From DATMXT01 sp035560415 (GTDB lineage: Bacteria > Bacillota > Clostridia > Oscillospirales > Feifaniaceae), in NCBI GenBank assembly GCA_035560415.1, contig DATMZG010000005.1, forward strand, positions 1 through 14,938: DNA of 14,938 nucleotides. Reading direction: 5' to 3'. Shown here piece after piece: positions 1 through 6,053 of this stretch. The position numbers and the translations under genes were made by a program. The notes under the pieces are model-generated. The model was not told the origin of the DNA and ran no database searches. It saw nothing but the letters and a program-made list of their open reading frames with translations. Numbering within the stretch: position 1 is the stretch's first letter; the number at the start of each line of letters is the position of its first letter.

Positions 1-74
1 CAATGATATAAATATATGTCTGCGCCGTCATTCCCGCAAAGCCGCTGATGTTTTGCGCTGTTTGCACGACTCGG

Positions 75-91
75 ATGCGCCCGGGGCGCAT
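75..91. promoter_or_regulatory. 17-bp perfect odd palindrome upstream of the serine hydrolase
   Basis: ATGCGCCCGGGGCGCAT has two perfect 8-base arms (75-82 and 84-91) around a single central G. It lies 72 bases before the preferred start codon at 164. A TATAAA hexamer follows at 112-117, but no good -35 box precedes it at normal spacing. A second, weaker dyad (TGTGT, GGG, ACACA at 127-139) sits closer to the gene. The palindrome could be an operator or a hairpin in the leader. No T-tract follows, so it is not an intrinsic terminator. In GC-rich DNA such a palindrome can also arise by chance. Confidence 0.3.
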
Positions 92-163
92 AGAGTGGAG
101 TGGGCGGCAGATATAAAAAAGGGGTGTGTGTGGGACACATTGCATATTGCGACACAAAGGAAG

Positions 164-1675
164 ATGACCGGAGCGCGGCCGGGAGCCTCCGCGGCGTCAC
201 GGCTTGAGAAGAAGATGCGCATATGGGCCCCGCTGGCGCTCATTGTCTCGCTCGGGCTGGCGTTTGCGGCCTCGGGGCTGGGCTCCGCCGGGAAAGCCGT
301 GGGGCCGTATGCGCCCGTGGATGAGTTTGCCGCACACCTCGACAGGCGGATTCCCGCGCTGATGGCGCGCTACAAAATTCCCGGCTGCAGCATTGCGCTT
401 GTGACGGACGGCAGGCTTGTCTGGTCGGGGGCGTACGGCTATGCCGATTTGGAGAGCGGGCGAGTGCTGACGGCGGACACGCCGATGCGGGTGCAGTCCA
501 TCTCAAAGTCGGTCACGGCGTGGGGCGTCATGAAGCTGGTGGAGCAGGGGAGGCTCCGGCTTGACGCGCCCGTAAGTCAGTACCTGAAAAACTGGGACTT
601 TCCGCCGTCCGATTTTTCGGCGGACGAGATCACGGTTTTGCAGCTGCTCAGCCACACCGCGGGGCTGCCGCTCGGCGACGTGTTTACGATTTACGCGCCC
701 GGGGACGTAATGCCCTCGCTTGAAGAAAAGCTGACCCGGGAGGCCGTGCCGGAAAGGGAGCCGGGAAGCGCCTTTTCTTATTCAAACACCGGGTACAACC
801 TGCTGGAGCTGCTCATTGAGGAGGTGACCGGCGAGGACTTCTCCGAATACATGGCGCAGGAGGTGCTGGCCCCGCTTGGCATGCGCCATTCATCTTTTGC
901 GTGGAGCGAGTCGCTTGCCCCCGCCGTTCCGGTCGGCTATGATTTGCGGGGGAAGCCTGTGCCGCCCTATGTATACCCCGAGAAGGGCTCCGGCGGCCTT
1001 TTCGCCACCGCGCAGGACGTCGCCGCCTTTGCCGTTGCCGGCATGGGGCGCACCCCGCAGGCGGAGAGCGCGCTCGGCCCCGGCATGAGAGAGGCCCTGC
1101 ACATGCCGGTCAGAGAGGACCTCGGCGTATACGGGCTTGTGTTTGACGCCTATGGCCTGGGGCATTACATTGAAACGCTCCCGGGCGGCGAGCGGGCCGT
1201 CTCCCACGGGGGGCAGGGCACCGGCATCATGACCCATTTCCACGCGGTGCCCGAGACCGGCGACGCCATCGTCATCCTGACAAACAGTCAGAGAAGCTGG
1301 CCCTTTATCGCCTTTGTGCTCCGCGACTGGGCGCAGTGGCGGGGACTTGGCTCAGTCGGCATGGGCCGGATAATCTGGGCAAAATACGGCCTGTGGGCCG
1401 CCATCGGGCTGATTTGGGCCGCGAGCGCACTGCTGGCGCTGCGCCTGGCGGACAGCATTTTGCGCAAAAAGCGCATCGCAGCACCGCGGCCAATGCGCGC
1501 CGCGCAGGCGGGCGCGGCCGCCGTCCTCACAGGCGGCCTCATCTGGTGCAGCTGTCAGCCGTATTTGCTGGTCACTTCGGTGTTTCCGCGGGCGTCCGCG
1601 TGGCTCGCCGTTTCGGCGCTGGGGCTGTCCGCCGTCCTGCTGTGGTCGGCAATTTATGCGCGTGAGAAAATATGA
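164..1675 (+). CDS. Membrane-anchored serine hydrolase, beta-lactamase / class C PBP superfamily
   Basis: A serine hydrolase of the beta-lactamase (PF00144-type) family, predicted to act outside the membrane on peptidoglycan-like peptides or related amides/esters; the substrate cannot be told from sequence. In the 503-residue product counted from 164, the S-x-x-K motif is SISK at residues 112-115 (S112 the predicted nucleophile). The Y-x-N motif is YSN at 206-208 and the third motif is HGG at 348-350, so the catalytic set looks intact. A signal peptide or signal anchor lies at about 18-40. Three hydrophobic helices follow the domain at about 410-429, 449-469 and 477-499, a common layout in Bacillota homologues. 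The start is uncertain: 164 has AAAGG only 3 bases upstream, while the ATG at 215 begins MRIWAPLAL, a cleaner signal peptide, behind a weak GAGAAG. The frame opens further, to an ATG at 53, but that extension lacks hydrolase or signal features. The next gene follows after 15 bases, suggesting cotranscription. Confidence 0.9.
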   Translation: MTGARPGASAASRLEKKMRIWAPLALIVSLGLAFAASGLGSAGKAVGPYAPVDEFAAHLDRRIPALMARYKIPGCSIALVTDGRLVWSGAYGYADLESGRVLTADTPMRVQSISKSVTAWGVMKLVEQGRLRLDAPVSQYLKNWDFPPSDFSADEITVLQLLSHTAGLPLGDVFTIYAPGDVMPSLEEKLTREAVPEREPGSAFSYSNTGYNLLELLIEEVTGEDFSEYMAQEVLAPLGMRHSSFAWSESLAPAVPVGYDLRGKPVPPYVYPEKGSGGLFATAQDVAAFAVAGMGRTPQAESALGPGMREALHMPVREDLGVYGLVFDAYGLGHYIETLPGGERAVSHGGQGTGIMTHFHAVPETGDAIVILTNSQRSWPFIAFVLRDWAQWRGLGSVGMGRIIWAKYGLWAAIGLIWAASALLALRLADSILRKKRIAAPRPMRAAQAGAAAVLTGGLIWCSCQPYLLVTSVFPRASAWLAVSALGLSAVLLWSAIYAREKI

Positions 1676-1690
1676 GGGGAGGAAAATGCA

Positions 1691-1873
1691 GTGGAGAAAA
1701 AGCGTAAAATGTCTGATTTCATGAACATGGGCACGGCCATCGGGCTTTGCGCGGCTATTGGAATCGCGCTGGGCGCCCTGCTGAACAATGTGACGCTGTG
1801 GCTGTGCGTCGGCGCCGGGGTGGGCGTCGTGCTTGGAGCCGTTGTGCAGATGTATAAGAGCAGGCGGCAATGA
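1691..1873 (+). CDS. Small two-helix membrane protein, glycine-rich
   Basis: A 60-residue protein starting with GTG, placed there because AGGGGAGG (1675-1682) lies 8 bases upstream. An in-frame ATG at 1709 is the alternative but has no good ribosome site. Two hydrophobic helices are visible at about 13-31 and 34-54, both rich in Gly spaced by four (G14, G18; G24, G28; G41, G45, G49). This is the glycine-zipper pattern that lets helices pack tightly. The ends are basic (EKKRK and KSRRQ), suggesting a hairpin with both ends in the cytoplasm. It begins 15 bases after the serine hydrolase and ends just before a strong terminator, so the two are probably one transcript. I do not recognise a named family. 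It could be a partner of the hydrolase or an unrelated small membrane protein. Confidence 0.75.
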   Translation: MEKKRKMSDFMNMGTAIGLCAAIGIALGALLNNVTLWLCVGAGVGVVLGAVVQMYKSRRQ

Positions 1874-1890
1874 CAGATGAACAGATTAAG

Positions 1891-1920
1891 AAAGGCCGGG
1901 CACATGCCCGGCCTTTTATT
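1891..1920. terminator. Bidirectional intrinsic terminator between convergent genes
   Basis: An 11-bp stem AAAGGCCGGGC (1891-1901) pairs perfectly with GCCCGGCCTTT (1906-1916) around the loop ACAT. On the + strand it continues into TTTTATT, a good U-tract, 17 bases after the stop of the small membrane gene. On the - strand the stem is followed by TTTCTTAAT and the stop codon of the fibre gene (1916-1918) abuts or slightly overlaps it, so the same hairpin can end both transcripts. The stem is strong and the position between convergent genes is exactly as expected. Confidence 0.92.
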
Positions 1921-3931
1921 GTGGGGAACTCCCCGGCGCGCAGGCTCCGCCGGGGACGCAGGTGCCGTCGTCGCGCAGGAGCAGCTTGCCGAGCAGGCCG
2001 ACTCTGACCCATTCGGGCCGCTGTAAGCGCGGCACATATTCTCTGTCCGGCGCCCACGCGGGGTTTAACATCGGCCGGCGTTCCATGCGCGCGGGAATGA
2101 GCACCGCGCCGTCTTTTCCGAGGATTTCGGGGGCTTCCGCGTCGGAATACAGGATTTCCCCCCACTCACCGCGCAGATATTTATTTTTCCAGTGGAGCTC
2201 GCCGGAGTCGCCCACATACCCCGACACGGCGGCGGAGACGCCCAAAATGTAGGTGTCGGCGTCCGTGGCCTTTCTGATTTTTGCCCCCGTGCCGAGCGTG
2301 ACAAAAAAGCCGGGCTCAATCATGCCGCCGTCCTCGGTCTCAAACAGTTCGGCATAGTCGGCGCCGCCCGTCAGCCATGCCGACGCGTGGCCCTCTCCGT
2401 TTGCGAGAATTTTGGCGGCAAGTCCGAGGGTCTCGGGGCTGACGCCGTTTGCCAGAAACCACGAGTAGTTCGCGTCCGCGCTGCCGTTTTTGCCCATGAT
2501 ATGCGCGCCTTCATGCCCGTTCGTACTGGTTTGTAAGCCCTCCGCGTGGGAATTGTTGCCCGTCGCCTCGGTGCCGATGCCCTCCGCGTGGGAGGCGTTG
2601 GCATAAGCGGTGTTTTGCGCGCCCTCCGCATGGGAATTGTTGCCTGTGGCGTAGGTTTGCCAGCCTTCGGCGTGAGAACTGTTGCCGGAGGCGCTTGTCG
2701 TGTTGCCTTCCGCGTGGGCGGCTTCGCCCGAGGCGATGGCACCGCCGCCCTCCGCGTGGGAAAATTGGCCGGTGGCGGAGGTGCTGATGCCCTCTGCGTG
2801 GGACGAGATTCCAAAAGCGGTGGTGGTGTTGCCTTCCGCGTGGGACGAGTTGCCCTGGGCCTTGGTCGAGGTGCCCTCTGCGTGGGCGGCTTCGCCCGAT
2901 GCGGTGCTTTGCCAGCCCTCGGCGTGAGAATTGACACCCGATGCGGTGGTTTGCGCGCCCTCCGCGTGGGAATTGTTGCCCGCTGCGGTGGTTTTCCAAC
3001 CCTCGGCGTGGGCGCTGGTGCCCGAGGCCGTGGTGTCGTTGCCCTCCGCATGGGCGGTCTCGGCCCATGCTATCGTGTCGAAGCCTTCCGCGTGGGCATA
3101 ATTGCCCGAGGCGACGGTTTCACGACCTTCCGCGTGGGAAGCTTCGCCCGTGGCCTCGGTGGCGTTTCCTTCCGCGTGGGAAGCTTCTTTCAAGGCGGTG
3201 GTATTGTTGCCTTCCGCATGTGTATATGCGCTTGAGGCCTTGGTGTTGATGCCCTCCGCGTGGGACGAGTTGCCCCAGGCGATGCATTGTGCGCCCTCCG
3301 CGTGGGAATTGTTGCCCTCTGCGGTGGTTTTCCAGCCCTCCGCGTGGGCATACGCGCCTGTGGCGAAGGTGCTGATGCCCTCGGCGATCGTGGCGTTGCC
3401 CTCGGCGTGGGCGGTCCCGGCCGAGGCTTTTGTGCCAAGCCCCAGCGCCGTCGCATAGGGCCCCATCGTGTATTTTGGCAGGGCGCCGATTCCCCTGAGG
3501 GCGCCGGTGTTGTTGCCGTCGGTCAGGTTCTCAAGTCCGTTTTGCACAAAGAGCGAGGCCTTTACCGGCGCGGCGGCGTAATAAAATTCCGCCGCGCCCT
3601 CGTTTACAAGCGTCACTGCGGCGGGCGGCGAGCTCACCTCAATGACCGCAGAGCCGCTGACCTGTCCTGTTTTAAAGGGTGAACAGCCGCTGACTTTTCC
3701 GCCGCCTGAAACTGAAATCGCAAAGATCGCGCCGCTTGCCGAGCGGGCCGGTTGCGTGGCCACCCACCAGTCAATCGCGTACCGGCCCCGGACACTGAGC
3801 GTGATGACGCCGGTCGCGTCGTCATAGGAGATGTCGCCCGTCTCGAAAAGCGTGGTGTCGAACAGCACAGTATTTCCGGGCCCGACAGACGTCAAGCCCA
3901 TAAGCGCCAGTTGCAGCGCAATATTGTTCAT
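1916..3931 (-). CDS. Fibre-like surface protein: C1q/BclA-like head, HAEG repeats, peptidase G2 chaperone domain
   Basis: A 671-residue protein with three parts. Residues about 18-130 resemble the BclA C-terminal/C1q-like jelly-roll, with signatures such as GVITLSVRGRYAIDWWVATQ. Residues 175-475 hold 21 HAEG motifs of the YadA-head (Hep/Hag) type. Residues about 520-671 match the peptidase G2 intramolecular-chaperone domain first described in phi29-like phage appendages, including GADYAE (523-528) and a C-terminal block with RPEW. In that family the domain helps trimer assembly and cleaves itself off; D525 and E528 are the acidic residues I would suspect, by inference. No signal peptide or membrane helix is seen, so export would need another route (spore coat, phage-like tail or lysis). 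The start has AGGGAAG (3939-3945) 7 bases upstream. No phage genes surround it, so a phage origin is possible but not shown. It could be exosporium-like. Confidence 0.9.
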   Translation of the reverse strand: MNNIALQLALMGLTSVGPGNTVLFDTTLFETGDISYDDATGVITLSVRGRYAIDWWVATQPARSASGAIFAISVSGGGKVSGCSPFKTGQVSGSAVIEVSSPPAAVTLVNEGAAEFYYAAAPVKASLFVQNGLENLTDGNNTGALRGIGALPKYTMGPYATALGLGTKASAGTAHAEGNATIAEGISTFATGAYAHAEGWKTTAEGNNSHAEGAQCIAWGNSSHAEGINTKASSAYTHAEGNNTTALKEASHAEGNATEATGEASHAEGRETVASGNYAHAEGFDTIAWAETAHAEGNDTTASGTSAHAEGWKTTAAGNNSHAEGAQTTASGVNSHAEGWQSTASGEAAHAEGTSTKAQGNSSHAEGNTTTAFGISSHAEGISTSATGQFSHAEGGGAIASGEAAHAEGNTTSASGNSSHAEGWQTYATGNNSHAEGAQNTAYANASHAEGIGTEATGNNSHAEGLQTSTNGHEGAHIMGKNGSADANYSWFLANGVSPETLGLAAKILANGEGHASAWLTGGADYAELFETEDGGMIEPGFFVTLGTGAKIRKATDADTYILGVSAAVSGYVGDSGELHWKNKYLRGEWGEILYSDAEAPEILGKDGAVLIPARMERRPMLNPAWAPDREYVPRLQRPEWVRVGLLGKLLLRDDGTCVPGGACAPGSSPQ
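2507..3409 (-). repeat. In-frame 42-bp tandem repeat array (HAEG, 21 motifs) with 336-bp superperiod
   Basis: The coding strand carries 21 copies of HAEG. From the second copy on, spacing is exactly 14 residues (42 bp), with consensus HAEG-xx-T-x-A-x-G-xx-S. The first interval is 21 residues, one and a half units. Units 2-3, 10-11 and 18-19 all begin W followed by an AQ unit, and the matching DNA (GCGCCCTCCG on the + strand) starts at 3291, 2955 and 2619, exactly 336 bp apart. The array therefore contains blocks of eight units that seem to have been duplicated. Such repeats fold as left-handed beta-rolls in trimeric YadA-like heads; this function is inferred from the family. Confidence 0.93.
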
Positions 3932-3970
3932 AATGACACTTCCCTAAAATTTGTCGGATTTCTGCAATAT

Positions 3971-3999
3971 ATGATATGCCTGCGGGCGTCGCATGTTAG
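3971..3999 (-). promoter_or_regulatory. Candidate promoter of the fibre gene
   Basis: Read on the - strand, CTAACA (3994-3999; 4 of 6 matches to TTGACA) is followed after 17 bases by TATCAT (3971-3976; 5 of 6 to TATAAT). Transcription would start near 3964, giving a leader of about 33 bases that includes the ribosome site AGGGAAG. The spacing is ideal but the -35 match is modest. If the gene is sporulation-specific, a different sigma factor would be used. Confidence 0.4.
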
Positions 4000-4016
4000 T
4001 TTTCTTAAGATTTGAA

Positions 4017-4045
4017 TTGCATCACTTCGCTCAAACGACTATAAT
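4017..4045 (+). promoter_or_regulatory. Candidate sigma-A type promoter of the regulator gene
   Basis: TATAAT (4040-4045) is a perfect -10 hexamer. It lies 17 bases after TTGCAT (4017-4022), a weak -35 with the conserved TTG. The surrounding DNA is distinctly AT-rich for this window. The start codon of the regulator is 36 bases after the -10 box, and GAGGGGG (4068-4074) lies 7 bases before it. The promoter is back to back with the candidate promoter of the divergent fibre gene, so one bound regulator could affect both. Confidence 0.6.
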
Positions 4046-4081
4046 TAAACTGTCATTTCACAGGCGAGAGGGGGCGGGTTT

Positions 4082-5296
4082 ATGGAATACAGTACGGTGG
4101 CCGAAACTGCCGAAAAGTGGGGCGTCACGGCAAGGCAGGTGCAGCGGCTTTTGGCCGAAGGGCGAATCCCGCAGGCCAAAAAATACGGCAGGTCGTGGAT
4201 GCTGCCGGCGGACGCCGAAAAGCCGGGCGATGCGCGCCGGGAGAGGAACGCGCCCGCTCTGGAGGACCCGCTGTCCGCGGACCTTTTGCGCCTGCTCGAA
4301 GTGGCGATGACGCCCTTGCCCCACCGAAATCCTGACGCGATTTTAAAAACCGTGAAAGAGGACAGTGTGCGCCGTCAGTTTGAGGCGGAGCTGGCGTATC
4401 TCAGAGGCGATTTCGCGCGGGTCATGCGCTGCTTCGGCGAGACGGATGGGGACGGGGCGGCCAAGCTGCGCGGCGCCCCTGTGGCGGTCGCGGCGGCGGT
4501 CAGCCTCGGGGACTACCCGGCCTATCTGAATATTGAATCCTACCTCAAGGACTGCGTCAAAGCGGGCAAGGGCGGACTTATATCGGTTTTCGCCGAGCTG
4601 GCCTTAGCCAGCGTCTATGTCAGCGCGAGCGCGCCGAAAATGGTTCCGGGCTGGCTCAAAGAGGGGGATTTCGGCGCTTTTCCGCCGCAGCTGCTCCCGC
4701 AGTATTTGCACTATCTGCGCACGAAGTACTTTCTTTGTGTCGGGCGGTATGAAACGGCGCTGGCCGTGGCGCAGACCGCGCTCGCCTTTGGCGACGCACA
4801 AAAGGGGACCTCCCATCCGGACATCTATTTGCGGGTTGGCTGCGCCCTCGCCTGCCATCTTCTCGGACGGGAGGAGGAGGCGAAACGCGTTTTGCTCGGC
4901 GCCATGCGCACGGCCTTGCCCCACGGCTTTATCACGCCCTTCGCCGAGACGGTCTCGGATTTCGGCGGCCTCATTGAGGAGTGCGTCATGCTGACATATC
5001 CCGCCTGCCACGACCCCCTCATTGACCAGTGGCAGCGCACCGTGAAAAACTGGGTGAGCTTCCACAACCGCTTCACACAGGACAATTTGTCGATGATTTT
5101 GTCCCGGCGGGAATTTTATCTCGCGCAGCTGGTGGCCCGCCGCGTCCCCTATGCCGAAATTGCGGCCAAGTACGGCATTTCGGTCGGCAGACTCAAAAAC
5201 ATCATGCTTGAAATTTACGAAAAGCTCTGCATATCCGGCCGCGACGAACTGACGAAAATCATCGGGTTTTACAACAACAGGGGAGAGGGCACATGA
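4082..5296 (+). CDS. Transcriptional regulator with N-terminal MerR/excisionase-type HTH and C-terminal LuxR-type HTH
   Basis: A 404-residue cytoplasmic regulator. Residues 1-45 form a MerR/excisionase-like helix-turn-helix (TVAETAEKWGVTARQVQRLL, then a wing ending GRSWMLP). Residues about 340-390 match a LuxR/GerE HTH: SRRE at its start, EIAAKYGISVGRLK as the helix-turn-helix, and the EIYEKL...R ending. The middle is alpha-helical, with TPR-like stretches at about 205-235 and 247-275 where short residues and aromatics recur. No kinase, receiver or ATP-binding motif is seen, so the signal is unknown. The start is fixed by GAGGGGG 7 bases upstream. The stop overlaps the next start by four bases (ATGA), so the membrane protein is translationally coupled and may be the sensor partner or target. 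It is divergent from the fibre gene, a plausible but unproven target. Confidence 0.9.
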   Translation: MEYSTVAETAEKWGVTARQVQRLLAEGRIPQAKKYGRSWMLPADAEKPGDARRERNAPALEDPLSADLLRLLEVAMTPLPHRNPDAILKTVKEDSVRRQFEAELAYLRGDFARVMRCFGETDGDGAAKLRGAPVAVAAAVSLGDYPAYLNIESYLKDCVKAGKGGLISVFAELALASVYVSASAPKMVPGWLKEGDFGAFPPQLLPQYLHYLRTKYFLCVGRYETALAVAQTALAFGDAQKGTSHPDIYLRVGCALACHLLGREEEAKRVLLGAMRTALPHGFITPFAETVSDFGGLIEECVMLTYPACHDPLIDQWQRTVKNWVSFHNRFTQDNLSMILSRREFYLAQLVARRVPYAEIAAKYGISVGRLKNIMLEIYEKLCISGRDELTKIIGFYNNRGEGT

Positions 5297-5769
5297 GCCG
5301 TGAGCTCACCGCCTATTTGAAATTGCAGGCCGCCGTCTCGGCCGCCCTCAACTTCTTCATCATGGGCATGGTCTCGGGGCTCATTTACCACAAGGCGGAC
5401 TTTGTGCCGACAGACCCCGTCAGCCTCGCCGTTGACCTTGGCATCACCTGTCTGTCGGCTTTCATGATTTCCATGCCCTTAACCCGCGCCGGCCTGCGCC
5501 GGGACAAGACGGGGGATGTGCTTGAGGCGACTTCGCCAAAAAGCCGCTTTCTGGCGCGGCTTTTCCGCCGCCCCCTGCTGTTTTGCCTTTTATTTGGCTT
5601 TGGCACGGCGGCGCTTGTCTTCGCCGCGGCAGCGCCGCTCTTTGCGCTCACGGGTACCGCTGCCCTCCCGTTTTATGCCTATGTCGCACTCAAGAGCACG
5701 TTCGGAGCGGCGCTCGGCGCTTTTGTATCCGCGGTTTTGTTCTACGGGGGCATGTGCCGGGCGCAGTAA
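5293..5769 (+). CDS. Four-helix integral membrane protein coupled to the regulator
   Basis: A 158-residue protein with four hydrophobic segments at about 11-32, 43-64, 94-119 and 126-152, separated by a basic cytoplasmic-looking loop (residues 65-93, several Arg and Lys). No signal peptide, catalytic motif or known family signature is evident to me. The start ATG overlaps the regulator's TGA stop as ATGA, with AGGGGAG (5279-5285) 7 bases upstream, so coupled translation is likely. The tight coupling suggests that it works with the regulator, for example as a membrane anchor, signal input or transport component. This is inference from gene order. About 280 bases of non-coding DNA follow. Confidence 0.85.
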   Translation: MSRELTAYLKLQAAVSAALNFFIMGMVSGLIYHKADFVPTDPVSLAVDLGITCLSAFMISMPLTRAGLRRDKTGDVLEATSPKSRFLARLFRRPLLFCLLFGFGTAALVFAAAAPLFALTGTAALPFYAYVALKSTFGAALGAFVSAVLFYGGMCRAQ

Positions 5770-5933
5770 ATGTCGCTTGGGCGACGGGAACGCGGGCCGT
5801 CATTTCGCCCTCCCGTGCGCGTATTTTGACGCGGCAGATATCTGCACCGAGGGCGCTCACGGATTTTGGGCGGGGTTTGTCACTGCCGCCGGACAAAACG
5901 AAAGCGGTTTAGCCGGATTTACGCCCCAAAAGT
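5770..5933. other. Intergenic stretch, no supported gene; one 12-bp palindrome
   Basis: No convincing coding frame lies here: the frames that cross it on either strand are out-of-phase readings that overlap the four-helix membrane gene and have no ribosome site. The only sharp feature is the perfect 12-bp palindrome GCAGATATCTGC at 5834-5845, a possible protein-binding site. A short dyad GTCGC/GCGAC at 5772-5785 follows the membrane gene's stop but lacks a T-tract. I see no good promoter hexamers. Confidence 0.5.
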
Positions 5934-5934
5934 C

Positions 5935-5960
5935 GTGACTTTTTGCAGGCGAAAAGTCAC
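5935..5960. promoter_or_regulatory. 9-bp hairpin in the leader of the Cys-rich gene
   Basis: GTGACTTTT (5935-5943) pairs perfectly with AAAAGTCAC (5952-5960) around an 8-base loop. No T-tract follows on the + strand, so it is not a typical terminator in that direction. It lies just before the larger nested dyad and may be an operator or part of a structured leader. Confidence 0.45.
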
Positions 5961-5965
5961 TCCTC

Positions 5966-6029
5966 AAAAGGGAAATTTTCCCCTATGATAGCACTGTGTG
6001 CTATGATAGGGGATTTTTATATCCCTTTT
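5966..6029 (+). terminator. Long nested hairpin with two CTATGATAG palindromes; terminator or attenuator-like
   Basis: The core arms CCCCTATGATAGCAC (5980-5994) and GTGCTATGATAGGGG (5998-6012) pair with a single mismatch (G5987 against G6005) around the loop TGT. ATTTTT (6013-6018) follows. Outer arms AAAAGGGA (5966-5973) and TCCCTTTT (6022-6029) also pair. Alternative short dyads (GGGAAA/TTTCCC at 5970-5982; GGGAT/ATCCC at 6010-6025) overlap the core, so more than one fold is possible. Each CTATGATAG is itself a palindrome around G, and the two centres are 18 bases apart, which also suits paired operator sites. It could end the upstream regulator operon or control the Cys-rich/giant-protein operon, whose ribosome site begins 6 bases later. 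Confidence 0.6.
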
Positions 6030-6053
6030 CGGCAAAGGAGCGTGGTGGTAGGT

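Noticed and set aside
53..163. Longer N-terminus for the serine hydrolase (ATG at 53)
   Set aside because: The added residues are not signal-like, have no ribosome site, and cover the 17-bp palindrome and AT-rich promoter-like DNA.
2371..3235. Several long frames on both strands inside the HAEG array
   Set aside because: The 42-bp period is a multiple of three, so if one frame of the repeat lacks stops the other frames tend to as well. Only the HAEG frame links to a sensible N-terminal and C-terminal domain and has a ribosome site.
2507..3409. Possible CRISPR array because of regularly spaced repeats
   Set aside because: The period is 42 bp with variable in-frame sequence inside a coding region; there are no constant direct repeats with unrelated spacers and no cas genes.
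1916..3931. Calling this a prophage region on the basis of the peptidase G2 domain
   Set aside because: No terminase, portal, capsid, tail, lysis or integrase gene is present in the window, and the flanking genes are a chromosomal-type hydrolase and regulator.
5516..5938. A 140-codon + strand frame running past the end of the four-helix membrane gene
   Set aside because: It overlaps the membrane gene in another phase for most of its length, has no ribosome site, and its product looks like random GC-rich translation.
5966..6029. Miniature transposable element (MITE-like) with inverted ends
   Set aside because: No target-site duplication is visible at the borders and only one copy lies in the window; regulatory hairpin is the simpler reading, though a genome-wide copy count would decide.
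5943..6053. Longer N-terminus for the Cys-rich protein (ATG at 5943)
   Set aside because: This start lies within the first hairpin and reads through the nested dyads; the ribosome-site-like AAGGAG is at 6035-6040.
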